DNA of 64,000 nt from Haloprofundus salinisoli (GCF_020097815.1 NZ_CP083663.1:930001-994000); one strand, 5' to 3'; positions 17,414-26,274 are shown, counted from the first letter of the stretch. Numbers and translations are program-made. The notes: a model not told the origin generated them from the letters alone.

Positions 17414-17734
17414 AGCGTTCTCACGAAGCAAATCACGGAGAGTCATCTATCTATCCGGTCAGTGCGGAACCAATCTCACGTCTCGGAGACGCCACGAACA
17501 CAGCGAGAACTCTGTTGAATCTCGGGGACAACTCACATACTGTTTCGTACGAGACAGTACGGCCAAACTGCGGCTTCACCCCCGACACAATCGAGTTCAC
17601 GACGCTACGGTGGCGTAGAGAGTCATCCGTAGGTCGAAAAAGAATTAATCAATCGACGAGCCATCAGACGGTGGGAGGCGTCGACCATTAACTTACTCAG
17701 CAAACTCAAAACCACGTTCGAACGGGAACCGACG

Positions 17735-17860
17735 ATGCCGCGTTTTCGGTACCGATGCGACGTCTGTTACGTCGATTTCGTCCGGAGGGAGTCGGACATA
17801 CGTCGAATCGAGTGCGAGCGATGTGGTTCGACCGAGCTCAGCAGCGTGGCTCTGGCTTGA
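17735..17860 (+). CDS. 41-aa zinc-ribbon microprotein
   Basis: A small frame starting MPRFRYRCDVCYVDFVRRES, with C8-x2-C11 and C27-x2-C30 (CERCGSTEL) placed as in a minimal zinc ribbon. Such one-domain zinc-finger microproteins of 40-60 aa are common and expressed in haloarchaea, where some affect motility or biofilm growth. The function of this one is unknown. It is the only protein-coding candidate in the repeat-rich stretch around tRNA-Arg. It could be missed because of its length; the four cysteines and the in-frame stop right after the ribbon argue that it is real. Confidence 0.7.
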   Translation: MPRFRYRCDVCYVDFVRRESDIRRIECERCGSTELSSVALA

Positions 17861-18109
17861 GTCGAGTGAACGGTAACGTGTCGGCCACCGTGCACACTTT
17901 TTGACGTCCCGCGGTCGCCAGTCGTCTTGCTGCGTACTCCTCTTGCTGTGTGCTCTCTTGCCGCGTAGTCCGCTCGCCGTCTCTCAACACGGATTCTGTG
18001 GACGAGGGGATCTGGGCAGGCGTCGCTACCGGATCCGACTGAGCAAAAAATGCGGTCAAGTTCGCTGTGAGACCAGTGACCGACTGGTCGAACGCAGACG
18101 AGTCGGAGC

Positions 18110-19108
18110 TTACCGGCTCGCGGCTTCCTCGGCGCTCTGCGGGACGCCGTCGGGGACGTCCACGTCCGCGTCGTCGTCGACGTCGTTCGTCTCGACGGTG
18201 CCGTCGATGTCGCCGCGGCCGGCGCGCGACTCGACCGATGAATCGGCGAGTCGGATGACGCCGCCGGTCTCGATGCTGTCGTTCTCGGCGACGCCCCAGG
18301 CGGCGTTCTCGTAGTCGATGAGGATGTTCATCCCGGAGGCCTCGACGTCGCCGCCGTTGCGAACCCAGACGCCGCGCGAGTAGCCGGAGTAGGACGTCCG
18401 CTCGTCGACGTGGGCGACGGAGTCTCGGACGGACGAACCGTCGCTGCCGAGACGGTAGTTCGCGACGCCGTTGTTCTTCGCGTAACAGTTCTCGATGTGG
18501 ACGGGACCGTCGCCGCCGCCGTCGTCGATGCCGGGGGCGCTGCCGTAGATGCCTTCCTGCCACCCTTCGAGGTAGACGTTCCGGATGGTCAGTTCGCCCT
18601 CGTGGGCTTTGCGTACGAAGGCGAAGTCGGTCTCGTAGCTGCCCTCCGCCGCGTAGACGTTCTCGACCAGACCGGTGCCGTCGTCGTCGGTCACCTCGAA
18701 CATGAAGAGGTTCCCTTTGGAGGAGTCCTCGTGTTCGCCCTCGATGCCGACGTTCCGAATCGTCCAATCAGCACCGCTGGCGCTGATGTCGAGCGCGGCA
18801 CCGTCCGCAGAGATGTCGTAGAGAACGTTTTCGAGTGTCTCACCGCTCCCGACGTTCACGTCGTACGTGTCGCCGGCGTCGACGTGGACGGTCTCGTAGT
18901 CGCCGGAGTCGGCGTCGCTTTCTTCCTCGGCTTCGGTATCGTCGTCCGCAGCCGCGACCCCGGTGGTTCCGAGACCGGTCGCCGCCGCGAGCGTCGCGCC
19001 GACGCCGCGGAGAACCGGTCGTCGACCGGTCGAGCGGGAGTGGTCGCCGTTCGACTGCAGTGAAATAGCCCTTTTCTCAGATGTAGTGGAGTTATCAGTA
19101 TCTTGCAC
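18110..19108 (-). CDS. Tat-secreted right-handed beta-helix protein
   Basis: A 332-aa secreted protein. The first 28 residues are a polar extension, then a twin-arginine signal (R29-R30, GRRPVLRGVGATLAAATG) ending near residue 54 (VAAA). An acidic spacer of about 20 residues follows. The rest is a repetitive parallel beta-helix: turns such as ADWTIRNVGIEGEHE, GELTIRNVYLEGWQEGIYG, GPVHIENCYAKNNGVANY and GDVEASGMNILIDYENAAW. This fold is typical of pectate lyase-like and surface carbohydrate-acting proteins, but I see no catalytic set. A C-terminal acidic tail ends it. No gene next to it suggests a pathway. Confidence 0.85.
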   Translation of the reverse strand: MQDTDNSTTSEKRAISLQSNGDHSRSTGRRPVLRGVGATLAAATGLGTTGVAAADDDTEAEEESDADSGDYETVHVDAGDTYDVNVGSGETLENVLYDISADGAALDISASGADWTIRNVGIEGEHEDSSKGNLFMFEVTDDDGTGLVENVYAAEGSYETDFAFVRKAHEGELTIRNVYLEGWQEGIYGSAPGIDDGGGDGPVHIENCYAKNNGVANYRLGSDGSSVRDSVAHVDERTSYSGYSRGVWVRNGGDVEASGMNILIDYENAAWGVAENDSIETGGVIRLADSSVESRAGRGDIDGTVETNDVDDDADVDVPDGVPQSAEEAASR

Positions 19109-19435
19109 GAAACGCGCTCCGTCAAACGCTACCGAAATCGGCTATATAGTGTTCCGCTTCTGTTCGCGGAGCAAAAAGTGTCGCTACAAAAATAGTGGTT
19201 GAAAAATGGAAGTGTCCGCTTCCGAATAGTAGTCGATACCTGGGTATCTCGTCGAAATATAAACGACACCGGCTACCGAAACTCTCCGGCTAAACACTGT
19301 ACGTCTCAATCACTTGATTTTCTGTGTGGGAGTCATAGAACGGATACTGTACGCCGTCTCAATAGGTCGTGACGGGTCCGCCAGCGCCGACTCCTCTACG
19401 CCATCGTTTTACCCGGAGCGACCGACTCGTCCGGT
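19109..19435. other. Divergent promoter region, AT-rich
   Basis: About 327 bp between the divergent beta-helix and DUF309 genes. A TATATAG tract at about 19142-19148 (read on the minus strand) lies 34-40 bp upstream of the beta-helix start and is its likely TATA box. The middle is AT-rich (AAAAATAGTGG, GAAATATAAACG near 19255-19266). No coding potential or clear repeat was seen. Confidence 0.6.
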
Positions 19436-20056
19436 ATGGAGGACGCGCTCCGGGCGGGAGTAGCCATCTACAACACGGGCGAGTACCACGACGCCCACGA
19501 CGCGTGGGAGAAGCGGTGGCTCGACGCCGACGACGGGGAGGATGACGAACGGCTACTCCACGGACTCATCCAGTACACCGCCGTCGTCTACCACACCCGA
19601 CGTCGCAACTGGAGCGGCGCGAGACGACTCGCCGAGAGCGCCGGTGAGTATCTCGCAGGACTCCCCGCCGACTATCGAGGCGTGAACCTCGACGCCGTTC
19701 GGACGGAACTCGCGCGGCTCGCGGCCGACCCCGAGCGAATCGAACGACGGCGGCCCGTGCGGCTCACCTACGACGGCGACGCGCTCTCGCTCGACGACCT
19801 GGATTTCGAGCCGGCAACCGTCGTCGCTCGCGTCCGCGCCGAACACGACGACGGGTTCGACGAGGGTCGCGTCGATGCGGGTATCGACGCGGCCCGCGAG
19901 GAACGCGACGAGGGATATCAGACGCGCTACATCGCGCTCGTGATGGACTTCGCACTCGGGAGCGACGCCCAGCGACCGGTCGTCTACCGACGGCTCTGCG
20001 ACCACCTCGAACGCCGCGAGCAGAAGCGGCGCGACGTCGAAGGACTGTTCGAGTAG
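19436..20056 (+). CDS. DUF309 domain protein
   Basis: A 206-aa protein with the DUF309 signature at residues 12-28: YNTGEYHDAHDAWEKRW, an all-helical motif found in bacteria and archaea with unknown function. The conserved His and Glu/Asp positions (H18, H21, E25) look like a metal or ligand site but no activity is established for the family. The second half (residues about 100-206) is acidic and has a regulatory look without a recognised domain; it is longer than minimal DUF309 proteins. It converges with the winged-helix gene, with 14 bp between their stops. Confidence 0.85.
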   Translation: MEDALRAGVAIYNTGEYHDAHDAWEKRWLDADDGEDDERLLHGLIQYTAVVYHTRRRNWSGARRLAESAGEYLAGLPADYRGVNLDAVRTELARLAADPERIERRRPVRLTYDGDALSLDDLDFEPATVVARVRAEHDDGFDEGRVDAGIDAAREERDEGYQTRYIALVMDFALGSDAQRPVVYRRLCDHLERREQKRRDVEGLFE

Positions 20057-20070
20057 CCACGGGCGTCGAA

Positions 20071-21066
20071 CTACTGAGCATCCAGGCCGTCCGACGGTAG
20101 TCGCCACCGGTCGTCGTCGAGGCGGTCGACCAGGGGAACATCGGCGAGTAGCTCCGGGAGCTCGTCTCGGAACCACCGGTCGTCGGGTCGGGCGTCGGTA
20201 TCCGAGTCGTCAGCATCCGGGTCGTCTGTACCCGTCTCGTCGGAAATCTCCGCAACCGCCTCCGTCGCAACGGCGACGAGTTCCTCGGTCGTCGCCTCAC
20301 CCCGCTTACGGAGCACGTCGAACGCTGCCGCCGCGGCGAGCCGTTGTCCGCTCGTCACGCCCCGATTCACCAGCACGTGCGTGAGGTTCGCGTACCGCGG
20401 ACCGTCGTCTCGGTCTCTGAGCACCGCACGTCCGTCTCTGTCGGTGTCGTCGGCGACCGTACCGTCGGCGGTGGAATCGCCGACGTACCGCCAGAACGGC
20501 TCCGTCTCGTCGCCGGGTTCGATGCGGGGCAGCTCCGCGAGCACCTCGCGCGCGCAGTCGTCCCACCACTCGTCGGCGTCGCGGTAACCGGTCGACGTCT
20601 CCGGGTACACGCCCGCCTTCAGTTCCGGCACCGTCGCCGCCCCCCACTCTCGGAGAAACGTGAACGCGTGTTTGACCGTCTCGGCGCAGTCGACGCCGAC
20701 CGACGAGTTCGCAAGCGACTCCCGGACGTTCGGCGGGAGGTCGATCGCCTCGTCGGCGGCCGCCGTGTTGGGCGATTGCAGCGCTCGACGGCCGCTCTCG
20801 GTGAGCGCGTATCGGCCGCCGCTACGGCCGCCCTCGCCGTTGTGGTCGTCCTCGCGCCTATTCTCGCCGTCGTCATCGCGTCTCTCCTCGTCGCCGCGGA
20901 GTGTCCGCACGAGGTCGTTGTCCGCCATGCGAACCAGTCGTTCGGAGACGGTGTCGGCGTCGACGTCGGCGGTTAATCGCTCGGCCAACTCCGCGGCCGT
21001 GAGCTGTTTGCCGCGCAATCGCGCCAGAACGGACCGGTCGAGGTCGGTGAGTTTTGTGGTGACCAT
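20071..21066 (-). CDS. Winged-helix protein with two copies of a haloarchaeal WW-type C-terminal domain
   Basis: A 331-aa protein. Residues about 6-60 are a winged helix (LDRSVLARLRGKQLTAAELAERL), interrupted by a very polar Arg/Asp/Gly insert before the wing (GGRYALTESGRRAL). Two related domains follow: at about 130-196 (HAFTFLREWGAATVPEL...YPETSTGYRDADEWW...FWRYVG) and about 247-324 (AAFDVLRKRGEATTEEL...DRWFRDELPELL...RWRLP). A single copy occurs in the protein at 34701-35396. The role is unknown; a DNA-binding regulator is likely. The ATG at 21066 is preferred to 21105 because the winged helix starts directly after it. Confidence 0.8.
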   Translation of the reverse strand: MVTTKLTDLDRSVLARLRGKQLTAAELAERLTADVDADTVSERLVRMADNDLVRTLRGDEERRDDDGENRREDDHNGEGGRSGGRYALTESGRRALQSPNTAAADEAIDLPPNVRESLANSSVGVDCAETVKHAFTFLREWGAATVPELKAGVYPETSTGYRDADEWWDDCAREVLAELPRIEPGDETEPFWRYVGDSTADGTVADDTDRDGRAVLRDRDDGPRYANLTHVLVNRGVTSGQRLAAAAAFDVLRKRGEATTEELVAVATEAVAEISDETGTDDPDADDSDTDARPDDRWFRDELPELLADVPLVDRLDDDRWRLPSDGLDAQ

Positions 21067-21133
21067 ATCGAGAGATACCACGGCTTGCCTATTGAGGCTC
21101 CACACCTTTCGGTGTGTAGACTGGACAGTCGGT

Positions 21134-21445
21134 ATGGAACACTCAGACGAACCGATCGAGGACGCGCGAGCGGAGATTCGCCGGGCGAGCGACCGCGCCG
21201 ACGGAGAGACGCGCGAACAGCTGCTCTCGCTCGACGAGGGGTTGATGGAGCTCGGCGGCGGCGATAAAGTCGAGGCTGACGGCCCGCCGAAGGAGGACCG
21301 CGTCGAGCAGGTCGAGGAGAAGATCGTTGGATTGGCGAACGAGTTCGACGACGACCACTGGATACAGGAGCGACTGGAGACCGCTCGTGACTACCTCGAC
21401 CAGTACCGTCAGGAGCAGGGAGTTCCGACCGACGGAGAGCAGTGA
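21134..21445 (+). CDS. Small acidic coiled-coil protein, haloarchaeal (DUF7553-like)
   Basis: A 103-aa acidic, almost entirely helical protein with heptad-like spacing (EDARAEIRRASDRADGETREQLLSLDEGL; HWIQERLETARDYLDQYRQE). No cysteines, no membrane segment, no enzyme motif. It resembles short haloarchaeal proteins I recall as DUF7553, without assigned function. It is divergent from the winged-helix gene, with only 67 bp between the starts, so the two share a promoter region and could be co-regulated. The ATG at 21134 was chosen over the longer open frame, which overlaps the neighbour antisense. Confidence 0.7.
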   Translation: MEHSDEPIEDARAEIRRASDRADGETREQLLSLDEGLMELGGGDKVEADGPPKEDRVEQVEEKIVGLANEFDDDHWIQERLETARDYLDQYRQEQGVPTDGEQ

Positions 21446-21490
21446 GGGCGGAGAGCGAACCGCCGGAAGCTCGACGGGGTCGAAACCGGC

Positions 21491-22456
21491 TTAGTCGAAG
21501 TCGAACGACGGCCACACCTCGTTCTCGTAGAACTCGAAGAACGACTCCTGGTCGTCGCCGACCTGGTGGACGTAGACGTGGTCGTAGCCCGCGTCGATGA
21601 ACTGCTCGATACTCTCGATGTGCGTCTCCGGATCCGGGTCCGTGATGAGGCTCTCGGCCTCGCGCACGTCCTCTTTCGAGACGGCCTGCGACGCCTGCTC
21701 GAAGTGCGTCGGCGTCGGGAGTATCGCGGCGAGTTCGCCCGGCACGAGCGAGTTCGGCCACTGTTCGTAAGCCGTCTCGACCGCCTCGTCCTCGTCCTCG
21801 GCGTAGCAGACGGTCATCTGCGCGAACTTCGGCCCCTCGCCGCCGTTTGCTTCGAATATCTCCAGCGGTTCCTCCTGCGGGCCGACGCACCAGAAGCCGT
21901 CGCCGAAGTCGGCGGCGGCCGTCGCCGCGCGTTCGCCGTAGGCGGAGACGGCGATAGGCGGCGTCTCCTCGGGGAGCGTGAACAGTCGCGCGTTCTCGAC
22001 GGTGTAGTGCTCGCCGTAGTGGCTCGTCTGCCCGCCGTCCCAGAGCTTTCGGACGACTTCGACGGCCTCTTCGAGCATCTCCAACCTCACTTGGTGCGGC
22101 GGCCAGTGGTCGCCCAGGATGTGTTCGTTGAGGTTCTCGCCGGTACCGACGCCCCAGACGAACCGGTCGCCGAGCATCTGCGCCGTCGTCGCCGTCGCCT
22201 GCGCGAGCACCGCCGGATGTATCCGCATGATGGGACACGAGACGCCGACGACGACGTCTATCTCCTCGGTGGCGGTAGCGACGCCGCCGAGTGTCGACCA
22301 GACGAACGGGGCGTGTCCCTGCTCGCTCACCCACGGGTGGTAGTGGTCCGAGATAGAGACGAAGTCGTAGCCCCGTTCTTCGGCCTCCCGCGCGTACTCG
22401 ACGAGGTCGTTCGGCGTGTGCTCTTCGCTCGACAACGTGTAGCCGAACTCCGTCAT
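21491..22456 (-). CDS. F420-dependent LLM-class oxidoreductase
   Basis: A 321-aa TIM-barrel protein of the luciferase-like monooxygenase superfamily, F420-dependent glucose-6-phosphate dehydrogenase-like branch. Features are the N-terminal strand (TEFGYTLSSEEH), YDFVSISDHYHPW at about 32-44 with a conserved His, GVGTGENLNEHILG at about 101-114, and LEMLEEAVEVVRKLWDGG. Halophiles make coenzyme F420, and such enzymes move hydride between F420 and an alcohol or other substrate; the actual substrate is not visible. The ATG at 22456 fits the family N-terminus; the frame is open to 22519. Confidence 0.88.
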   Translation of the reverse strand: MTEFGYTLSSEEHTPNDLVEYAREAEERGYDFVSISDHYHPWVSEQGHAPFVWSTLGGVATATEEIDVVVGVSCPIMRIHPAVLAQATATTAQMLGDRFVWGVGTGENLNEHILGDHWPPHQVRLEMLEEAVEVVRKLWDGGQTSHYGEHYTVENARLFTLPEETPPIAVSAYGERAATAAADFGDGFWCVGPQEEPLEIFEANGGEGPKFAQMTVCYAEDEDEAVETAYEQWPNSLVPGELAAILPTPTHFEQASQAVSKEDVREAESLITDPDPETHIESIEQFIDAGYDHVYVHQVGDDQESFFEFYENEVWPSFDFD

Positions 22457-22607
22457 CGCACCCTCCGTCGGTCTCGCCGGTGTCGCGTACGCTTCGATGT
22501 CATACAGCGGGGAGGCCAACGAGCGGACGCTTAAGCGTAGTTCGTCGTGATGAGTGTTGGGGTCGCTCGAAGAACGAAGCGGGCGACCCGACGACGGGCG
22601 AGGCGCG

Positions 22608-23369
22608 TCACTCGAACTCGGCGGAGTTGTCCTGGGGGTCGTAGCCGAGCACTTCTCGGGTGCGCTCGATGGAGTAGTACTTGCGGTCGTTGTCGCTGAT
22701 ACCGTAGACGATCTCGTAGCCGTAGTCGGCGCGGATACAGCAGTCGAACAGGTGCGCGCAGTCGCGGTACGAGAGCCACATCGCCTGTCCGCGCTCGTAA
22801 TCTATCGGCGGGTGATCGCGGGTCAGGTTGCCGATACGGACGCAGACGACCGAGAGGTCGGTCTGGTCGTAGTAGTAGCGACCGAGCGTCTCGCCGGCGG
22901 CTTTGCTCACGCCGTAGAGATTTCCGGGTCGGGGGAGTTCGGACCCGTCGAGGAGGAACTCGCTCTCGGGGCGGTAGATGTCCGGCGTCCGGCGCTCGGT
23001 CTCGAAGGCGCTCACCGCGTGGTTCGAGGAGGCGAACGCGACCTTGTCGACGTCGGCTTCGACCGCGACCTCGAACAGCGACTGCGTCCCGTCGATGTTG
23101 TTTCGGAGCACGCTGTCCCACGGTGCCTCCGGACGCGGGTCGCCCGCGAGATGGATGATGGCGCCGACACCGTCGACGGCCGCGGCGAGCGCTTCGCGGT
23201 CCGTGATATCGGCGACGTACACGTCGTCTTGGGTCGTTCCTGGGGGGAGTTTCTCGTCTGCCAGCGGTTCGCGGTCGAGCAGTCGCCAGTCGTGGTCTTC
23301 GCCGATGCCACCGAGAATGGCTTGCCCGACGCGCCCGCCCGCGCCCGTCAGTAAAACCGGGTCGTCCAT
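22608..23369 (-). CDS. azf: Glucose-6-phosphate dehydrogenase, archaeal SDR type (Azf), probable
   Basis: A 253-aa extended short-chain dehydrogenase. The NAD-binding motif TGAGGRVG is at 8-15 and the active-site Y152-x3-K156 in LYGVSKAAGE. Segments such as IIHLAGDPRP, VAFASSNHAVSAFE and VRIGN match the uronate dehydrogenase/Azf branch. Azf of Haloferax volcanii is an NAD-dependent glucose-6-phosphate dehydrogenase of this fold that feeds the oxidative pentose phosphate pathway, and its gene lies in the same chromosomal area as the histone and HDAC genes as I remember. Uronate or another sugar dehydrogenase remains possible. It is a single gene on the minus strand. Confidence 0.78.
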   Translation of the reverse strand: MDDPVLLTGAGGRVGQAILGGIGEDHDWRLLDREPLADEKLPPGTTQDDVYVADITDREALAAAVDGVGAIIHLAGDPRPEAPWDSVLRNNIDGTQSLFEVAVEADVDKVAFASSNHAVSAFETERRTPDIYRPESEFLLDGSELPRPGNLYGVSKAAGETLGRYYYDQTDLSVVCVRIGNLTRDHPPIDYERGQAMWLSYRDCAHLFDCCIRADYGYEIVYGISDNDRKYYSIERTREVLGYDPQDNSAEFE

Positions 23370-23498
23370 TCGGTAGTAGATGGAAATACGGAGGGTAAGT
23401 AACGCACGGTTCGACCCCGTGGGGGTGGTCGGCCCGCGGAGACACGGCGGCGCACGGTTGCCCGATAGAGATTAACCGAGCGACCGAGTCGACTCCGC

Positions 23499-23840
23499 AT
23501 GGTCACCGACGCACAGCAGGCGTGCTTCGAGGCGGGTATCAAGTTCGGGTCGCTCTACCACCAGTTCGCCGGAACGCCCGTCAGCGTCGACAGCGCGCGG
23601 AGTCTCGAAGTTGCGATGGCGGAGGCCATCGAGAACCAACCGCACTGCGAGACGGTTGCGGTGGAGATCCTCGACGACCGCGTCGACGCCGCAATCGACC
23701 ACGAGAACGGGTACACCGAACTGACGGGGTCGCTCATGGAAGTCGAGATGGAGATTCGGTGCGAGGCGGTCAGCGTCCGCACGCGCATGGAGATGGAGGA
23801 CGGCTATCCCCTGATGAAACTGGTCAGCGTCGAAGAGTGA
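23499..23840 (+). CDS. mptD: Dihydroneopterin aldolase, archaeal MptD family
   Basis: A 113-aa protein of the MptD family (formerly DUF372). It makes 6-hydroxymethyl-7,8-dihydropterin, an early step in archaeal pterin synthesis; halophiles need folate-type cofactors. Segments TDAQQACFEAGIKFGSLYHQFAGTPV (residues 3-28), AMAEAIENQPHCETVAVEI and YTELTGSLMEVEMEIRC fit the family in order, and its size is typical. It is transcribed alone in front of the DUF5790 gene. Confidence 0.85.
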   Translation: MVTDAQQACFEAGIKFGSLYHQFAGTPVSVDSARSLEVAMAEAIENQPHCETVAVEILDDRVDAAIDHENGYTELTGSLMEVEMEIRCEAVSVRTRMEMEDGYPLMKLVSVEE

Positions 23841-23982
23841 TCGGCCGCCGGTGACGCGGCTCCCGGCCGCTCCGTGTGGTCTCCAGACCGACACAGAATT
23901 TGGCCCCGAGACCCCGACAGTCGCCCGATTTCACTTTCACTTTCGGGCGTGTGTTTAAAACGGGTCGGGGCGAAAAGCCGGT

Positions 23983-24453
23983 ATGAGCCAATCGCAACTG
24001 GGCGACGACGAGCTGTTCGGCGAAGCGGCCGCGGAGATGCGCGAAGACGTCGAAGCACACCTCTCGGCGGCGCGCGAGACGCTCCCCGAGGGCGACGACA
24101 TCTGGGAGACGGAGGCCGACAACGTTCTCGGTGTGCTCAACGGTCTGCGCTCGGCGCTCGACACCGGCGACGCCGAGGACCACCTCCGACAGGCCAAGAA
24201 GTGGTACACCATCGGCGAACGCGCCGACGCCTTCGAGGACGCCGAGGACCTCGCGGACGCCATCGAGGAGGTCGAAGAACTGCTCGAGCAGATAACCGAG
24301 GCCCACGCGAACGTCGGCGAACTCGCCAGCACGATTCCGCAGCTTCGCGGCGCGTTGGACGAAGCCCACGAAGAAACAGAAGCGACGGACGACGAGGACG
24401 AAGACGAGGAGTCCGAGGCCGAAGCGGAGGAAGACGAAGACGACGAAGAGTAG
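23983..24453 (+). CDS. DUF5790 family haloarchaeal protein
   Basis: A 156-aa, strongly acidic helical protein. The start DDELFGEAAAEMREDVEAHL, the middle ADNVLGVLNGLRSALD and DHLRQAKKWYTIGERADAFEDAEDL, and an unstructured Glu/Asp tail from about residue 125 match haloarchaeal DUF5790 proteins. No function is known. A long helix after residue 85 (LADAIEEVEELLEQITEAHANV) looks like a coiled coil for oligomerisation. Its stop codon is immediately next to the stop of the convergent creatininase-type gene, with no spacer. Confidence 0.8.
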   Translation: MSQSQLGDDELFGEAAAEMREDVEAHLSAARETLPEGDDIWETEADNVLGVLNGLRSALDTGDAEDHLRQAKKWYTIGERADAFEDAEDLADAIEEVEELLEQITEAHANVGELASTIPQLRGALDEAHEETEATDDEDEDEESEAEAEEDEDDEE

Positions 24454-25194
24454 CTACGACCGCCGGTCCGGCCGCGCCACGTCGCGCTCGGCGACCGCAT
24501 CGAGCACTCGCGCCAGCGCTGCTGCCGCCGCGTCGAGCAGTTCCTCACCCAGTGCCGCGTCACCGTCGCTCGGGTCACCGACGACGCCGTTCTCCGTAAA
24601 CTCCGCCGAGTCGTGCGCGAGGTTGACGCTCGCGATCCACTCGCCCCATCGGTCCGCCGCACCTGCTTTCGCCTCCTCCATCCGGTCTTCGCGTACCGTC
24701 TCCGGTGCGACGTGTCTGAGCAGCCCCGTCTCCAGCGGGCCGCCGTGGCCCATCCGCGTCGCGTGCTCGCCGACGGCCTCGAACCAGGTGAACGGGACGG
24801 CGTAGGCGTCGTCGCGGCGACTGATTCTCGCGGTTACCTCCCGGAGTGCGCCGACGTTGCCGCCGTGTCCGTTGACGACGACGACGCGGTCGAAACCGTG
24901 GTGCGCGAGGCTCTGGACCGTCTCGCGGACGTACGAGCGGAACGTCTCCCCGGAGACCCAGAGCGTCCCCGGGAACTGCCGGTGTTCTTCGGCGACGCCG
25001 ACGGGGATCGCGGGCGCGACGACGACGTCTCGGTCGGCGGCGTCGGCACCCGCCGCGGCGACCGCTTCGGCCGTGAGAAAATCGGTTCCGAGCGGCGCGT
25101 GCGGACCGTGTTGTTCGGTGCTGCCGACCGGTAAGAGCGCGAGGTCGGTGTCGAAGTCGCGGACGTCGGTCCAGGTGGCGTCGGTGAGATGCAT
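24454..25194 (-). CDS. arfB: Creatininase-family hydrolase (possible ArfB deformylase)
   Basis: A 246-aa metal-dependent amidohydrolase. The metal site is visible: GSTEQHGPHAPLGTD (residues about 24-38, with E, H and D ligands), HGFDRVVVVNGHGGN, and MGHGGPLETG. In archaea without canonical GTP cyclohydrolase II products, ArfB of this family removes a formyl group in riboflavin and F420 synthesis, and haloarchaea carry such proteins. Creatininase itself is unlikely. The neighbour F420-type oxidoreductase gives weak support. It is not in an operon: upstream is the CPBP protease on the same strand, 54 bp away, and co-transcription is possible. Confidence 0.8.
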   Translation of the reverse strand: MHLTDATWTDVRDFDTDLALLPVGSTEQHGPHAPLGTDFLTAEAVAAAGADAADRDVVVAPAIPVGVAEEHRQFPGTLWVSGETFRSYVRETVQSLAHHGFDRVVVVNGHGGNVGALREVTARISRRDDAYAVPFTWFEAVGEHATRMGHGGPLETGLLRHVAPETVREDRMEEAKAGAADRWGEWIASVNLAHDSAEFTENGVVGDPSDGDAALGEELLDAAAAALARVLDAVAERDVARPDRRS

Positions 25195-25248
25195 ACCGAC
25201 CGCACTCGCTCCGAGGGCTTGTATCTCGGGGTCGAGAGACCGAACGGC

Positions 25249-26151
25249 TCAGTCTCCGCGTCGGGGCTCGGAGGACGAGTCGGCGTCGTCGAACCGCCGA
25301 GTCGCTACGCGCGAACCTCGGTGGCCGAGGTCGCCGCGGGTCGCCACGACGAGGAGGAGTGCGACTCCCCACGTAGCGGCAGCGACGACGACGAGCACGT
25401 CGGCGGCGAGGTCGGTTCCGACCAGTTCGGCGAGCGGAACGGGATACAGCGTCGTCGCCGCGTTGTAGCTCCCGTGGAGCGCCACCACGACGGCGACGCT
25501 CGCGGTGCGATTATACAGCCACGTGAAGACCACGGAGAGGCCGACGACGCCGACGCCGTACGTCAGAAACGAAGCTCCGTACTGGGAGGATCCCGGGAGG
25601 TGAAACAGCGGAAGGTGCCACACCGCCCAGACGACGCCGAGCGCGAGCGCCGCCGGAAGCGGCGCGAGTCGCCGCTGCAATCGCGGAAGCGCGAACCCGC
25701 GCCACCCCGGTTCCTTCTGTCCGCCGCCGAGCAGCGCCATAAACAGCACCGTCGGGAGGAACGCGGCGACTCGGGCGGGGAGCACCTCGAAGCGGAGTTC
25801 GACGCCCGACGCGGAGAGGGCGACGGTCTCGACTGCAACCATCGCAACGGGTAGCAAAAGCGCGACGGCGTACCATCGGAGCGAGACGCGAAGCGGCGAC
25901 ACCGCGCGCGCCCAGCGACGGACCGACCCGCCGCCGAGGCGAACGACGGCGGCCGCCGCCAGCGGCGGGCCGAACGCCCCCGGCACGACCGCGGCCAGCC
26001 CGAGTGAGTCGCCCGCGTCGCTGAGAGCCGCGCCGAACCAGAACGTCCACGAGAAGGCGAACGCGAGGGCGAAGAACGACCCGAGTCGGTGTCGGTCAAC
26101 TACTCGACCGAGGCGACTCTGAGGCGTTAGGGCGGCGGTGTGCGAATCCAC
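25249..26151 (-). CDS. CPBP-family intramembrane metalloprotease
   Basis: A 300-aa protein with about eight membrane segments. The CPBP (Abi/Rce1-like) motifs are present: QKEPGWRGF near residue 150 (motif EExxxR with a Lys-Glu variation), VVWAVWHLPLF near 175 (motif 2) and VVALHGSYNA near 225 (motif 3). These supply the glutamate, arginine and histidines for an intramembrane metal site. Bacterial members process peptides or confer self-immunity to bacteriocins; the role here is unknown. The C-terminus is polar and probably cytoplasmic. The start is uncertain by a few codons. Confidence 0.85.
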   Translation of the reverse strand: MDSHTAALTPQSRLGRVVDRHRLGSFFALAFAFSWTFWFGAALSDAGDSLGLAAVVPGAFGPPLAAAAVVRLGGGSVRRWARAVSPLRVSLRWYAVALLLPVAMVAVETVALSASGVELRFEVLPARVAAFLPTVLFMALLGGGQKEPGWRGFALPRLQRRLAPLPAALALGVVWAVWHLPLFHLPGSSQYGASFLTYGVGVVGLSVVFTWLYNRTASVAVVVALHGSYNAATTLYPVPLAELVGTDLAADVLVVVAAATWGVALLLVVATRGDLGHRGSRVATRRFDDADSSSEPRRGD

Positions 26152-26274
26152 GAAGTCGTATCGTCCCGATAGAACATCAAGCTGCGCGACGATTCGGCGA
26201 CGAGCTCGTCGATTAGTTCACGAAATCCGACGCATGCGAACCGGTTTTTCCCCGGCCGTTGACCACATATCCGC

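Larger units (their letters stand above)
17132..17734. other. Repeat-rich stretch without genes downstream of tRNA-Arg
   Basis: About 600 bp containing the rest of the 90-bp repeat pair and a perfect 12-bp-stem hairpin. The frames here translate the repeats and are not convincing proteins. After 17420 base composition is lower in GC (an AAAAAGAATTAATC tract near 17638) and nothing definite is seen until the small zinc-ribbon gene. The ATTAACTTAC tract near 17690 could serve as its TATA box. Confidence 0.6.
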
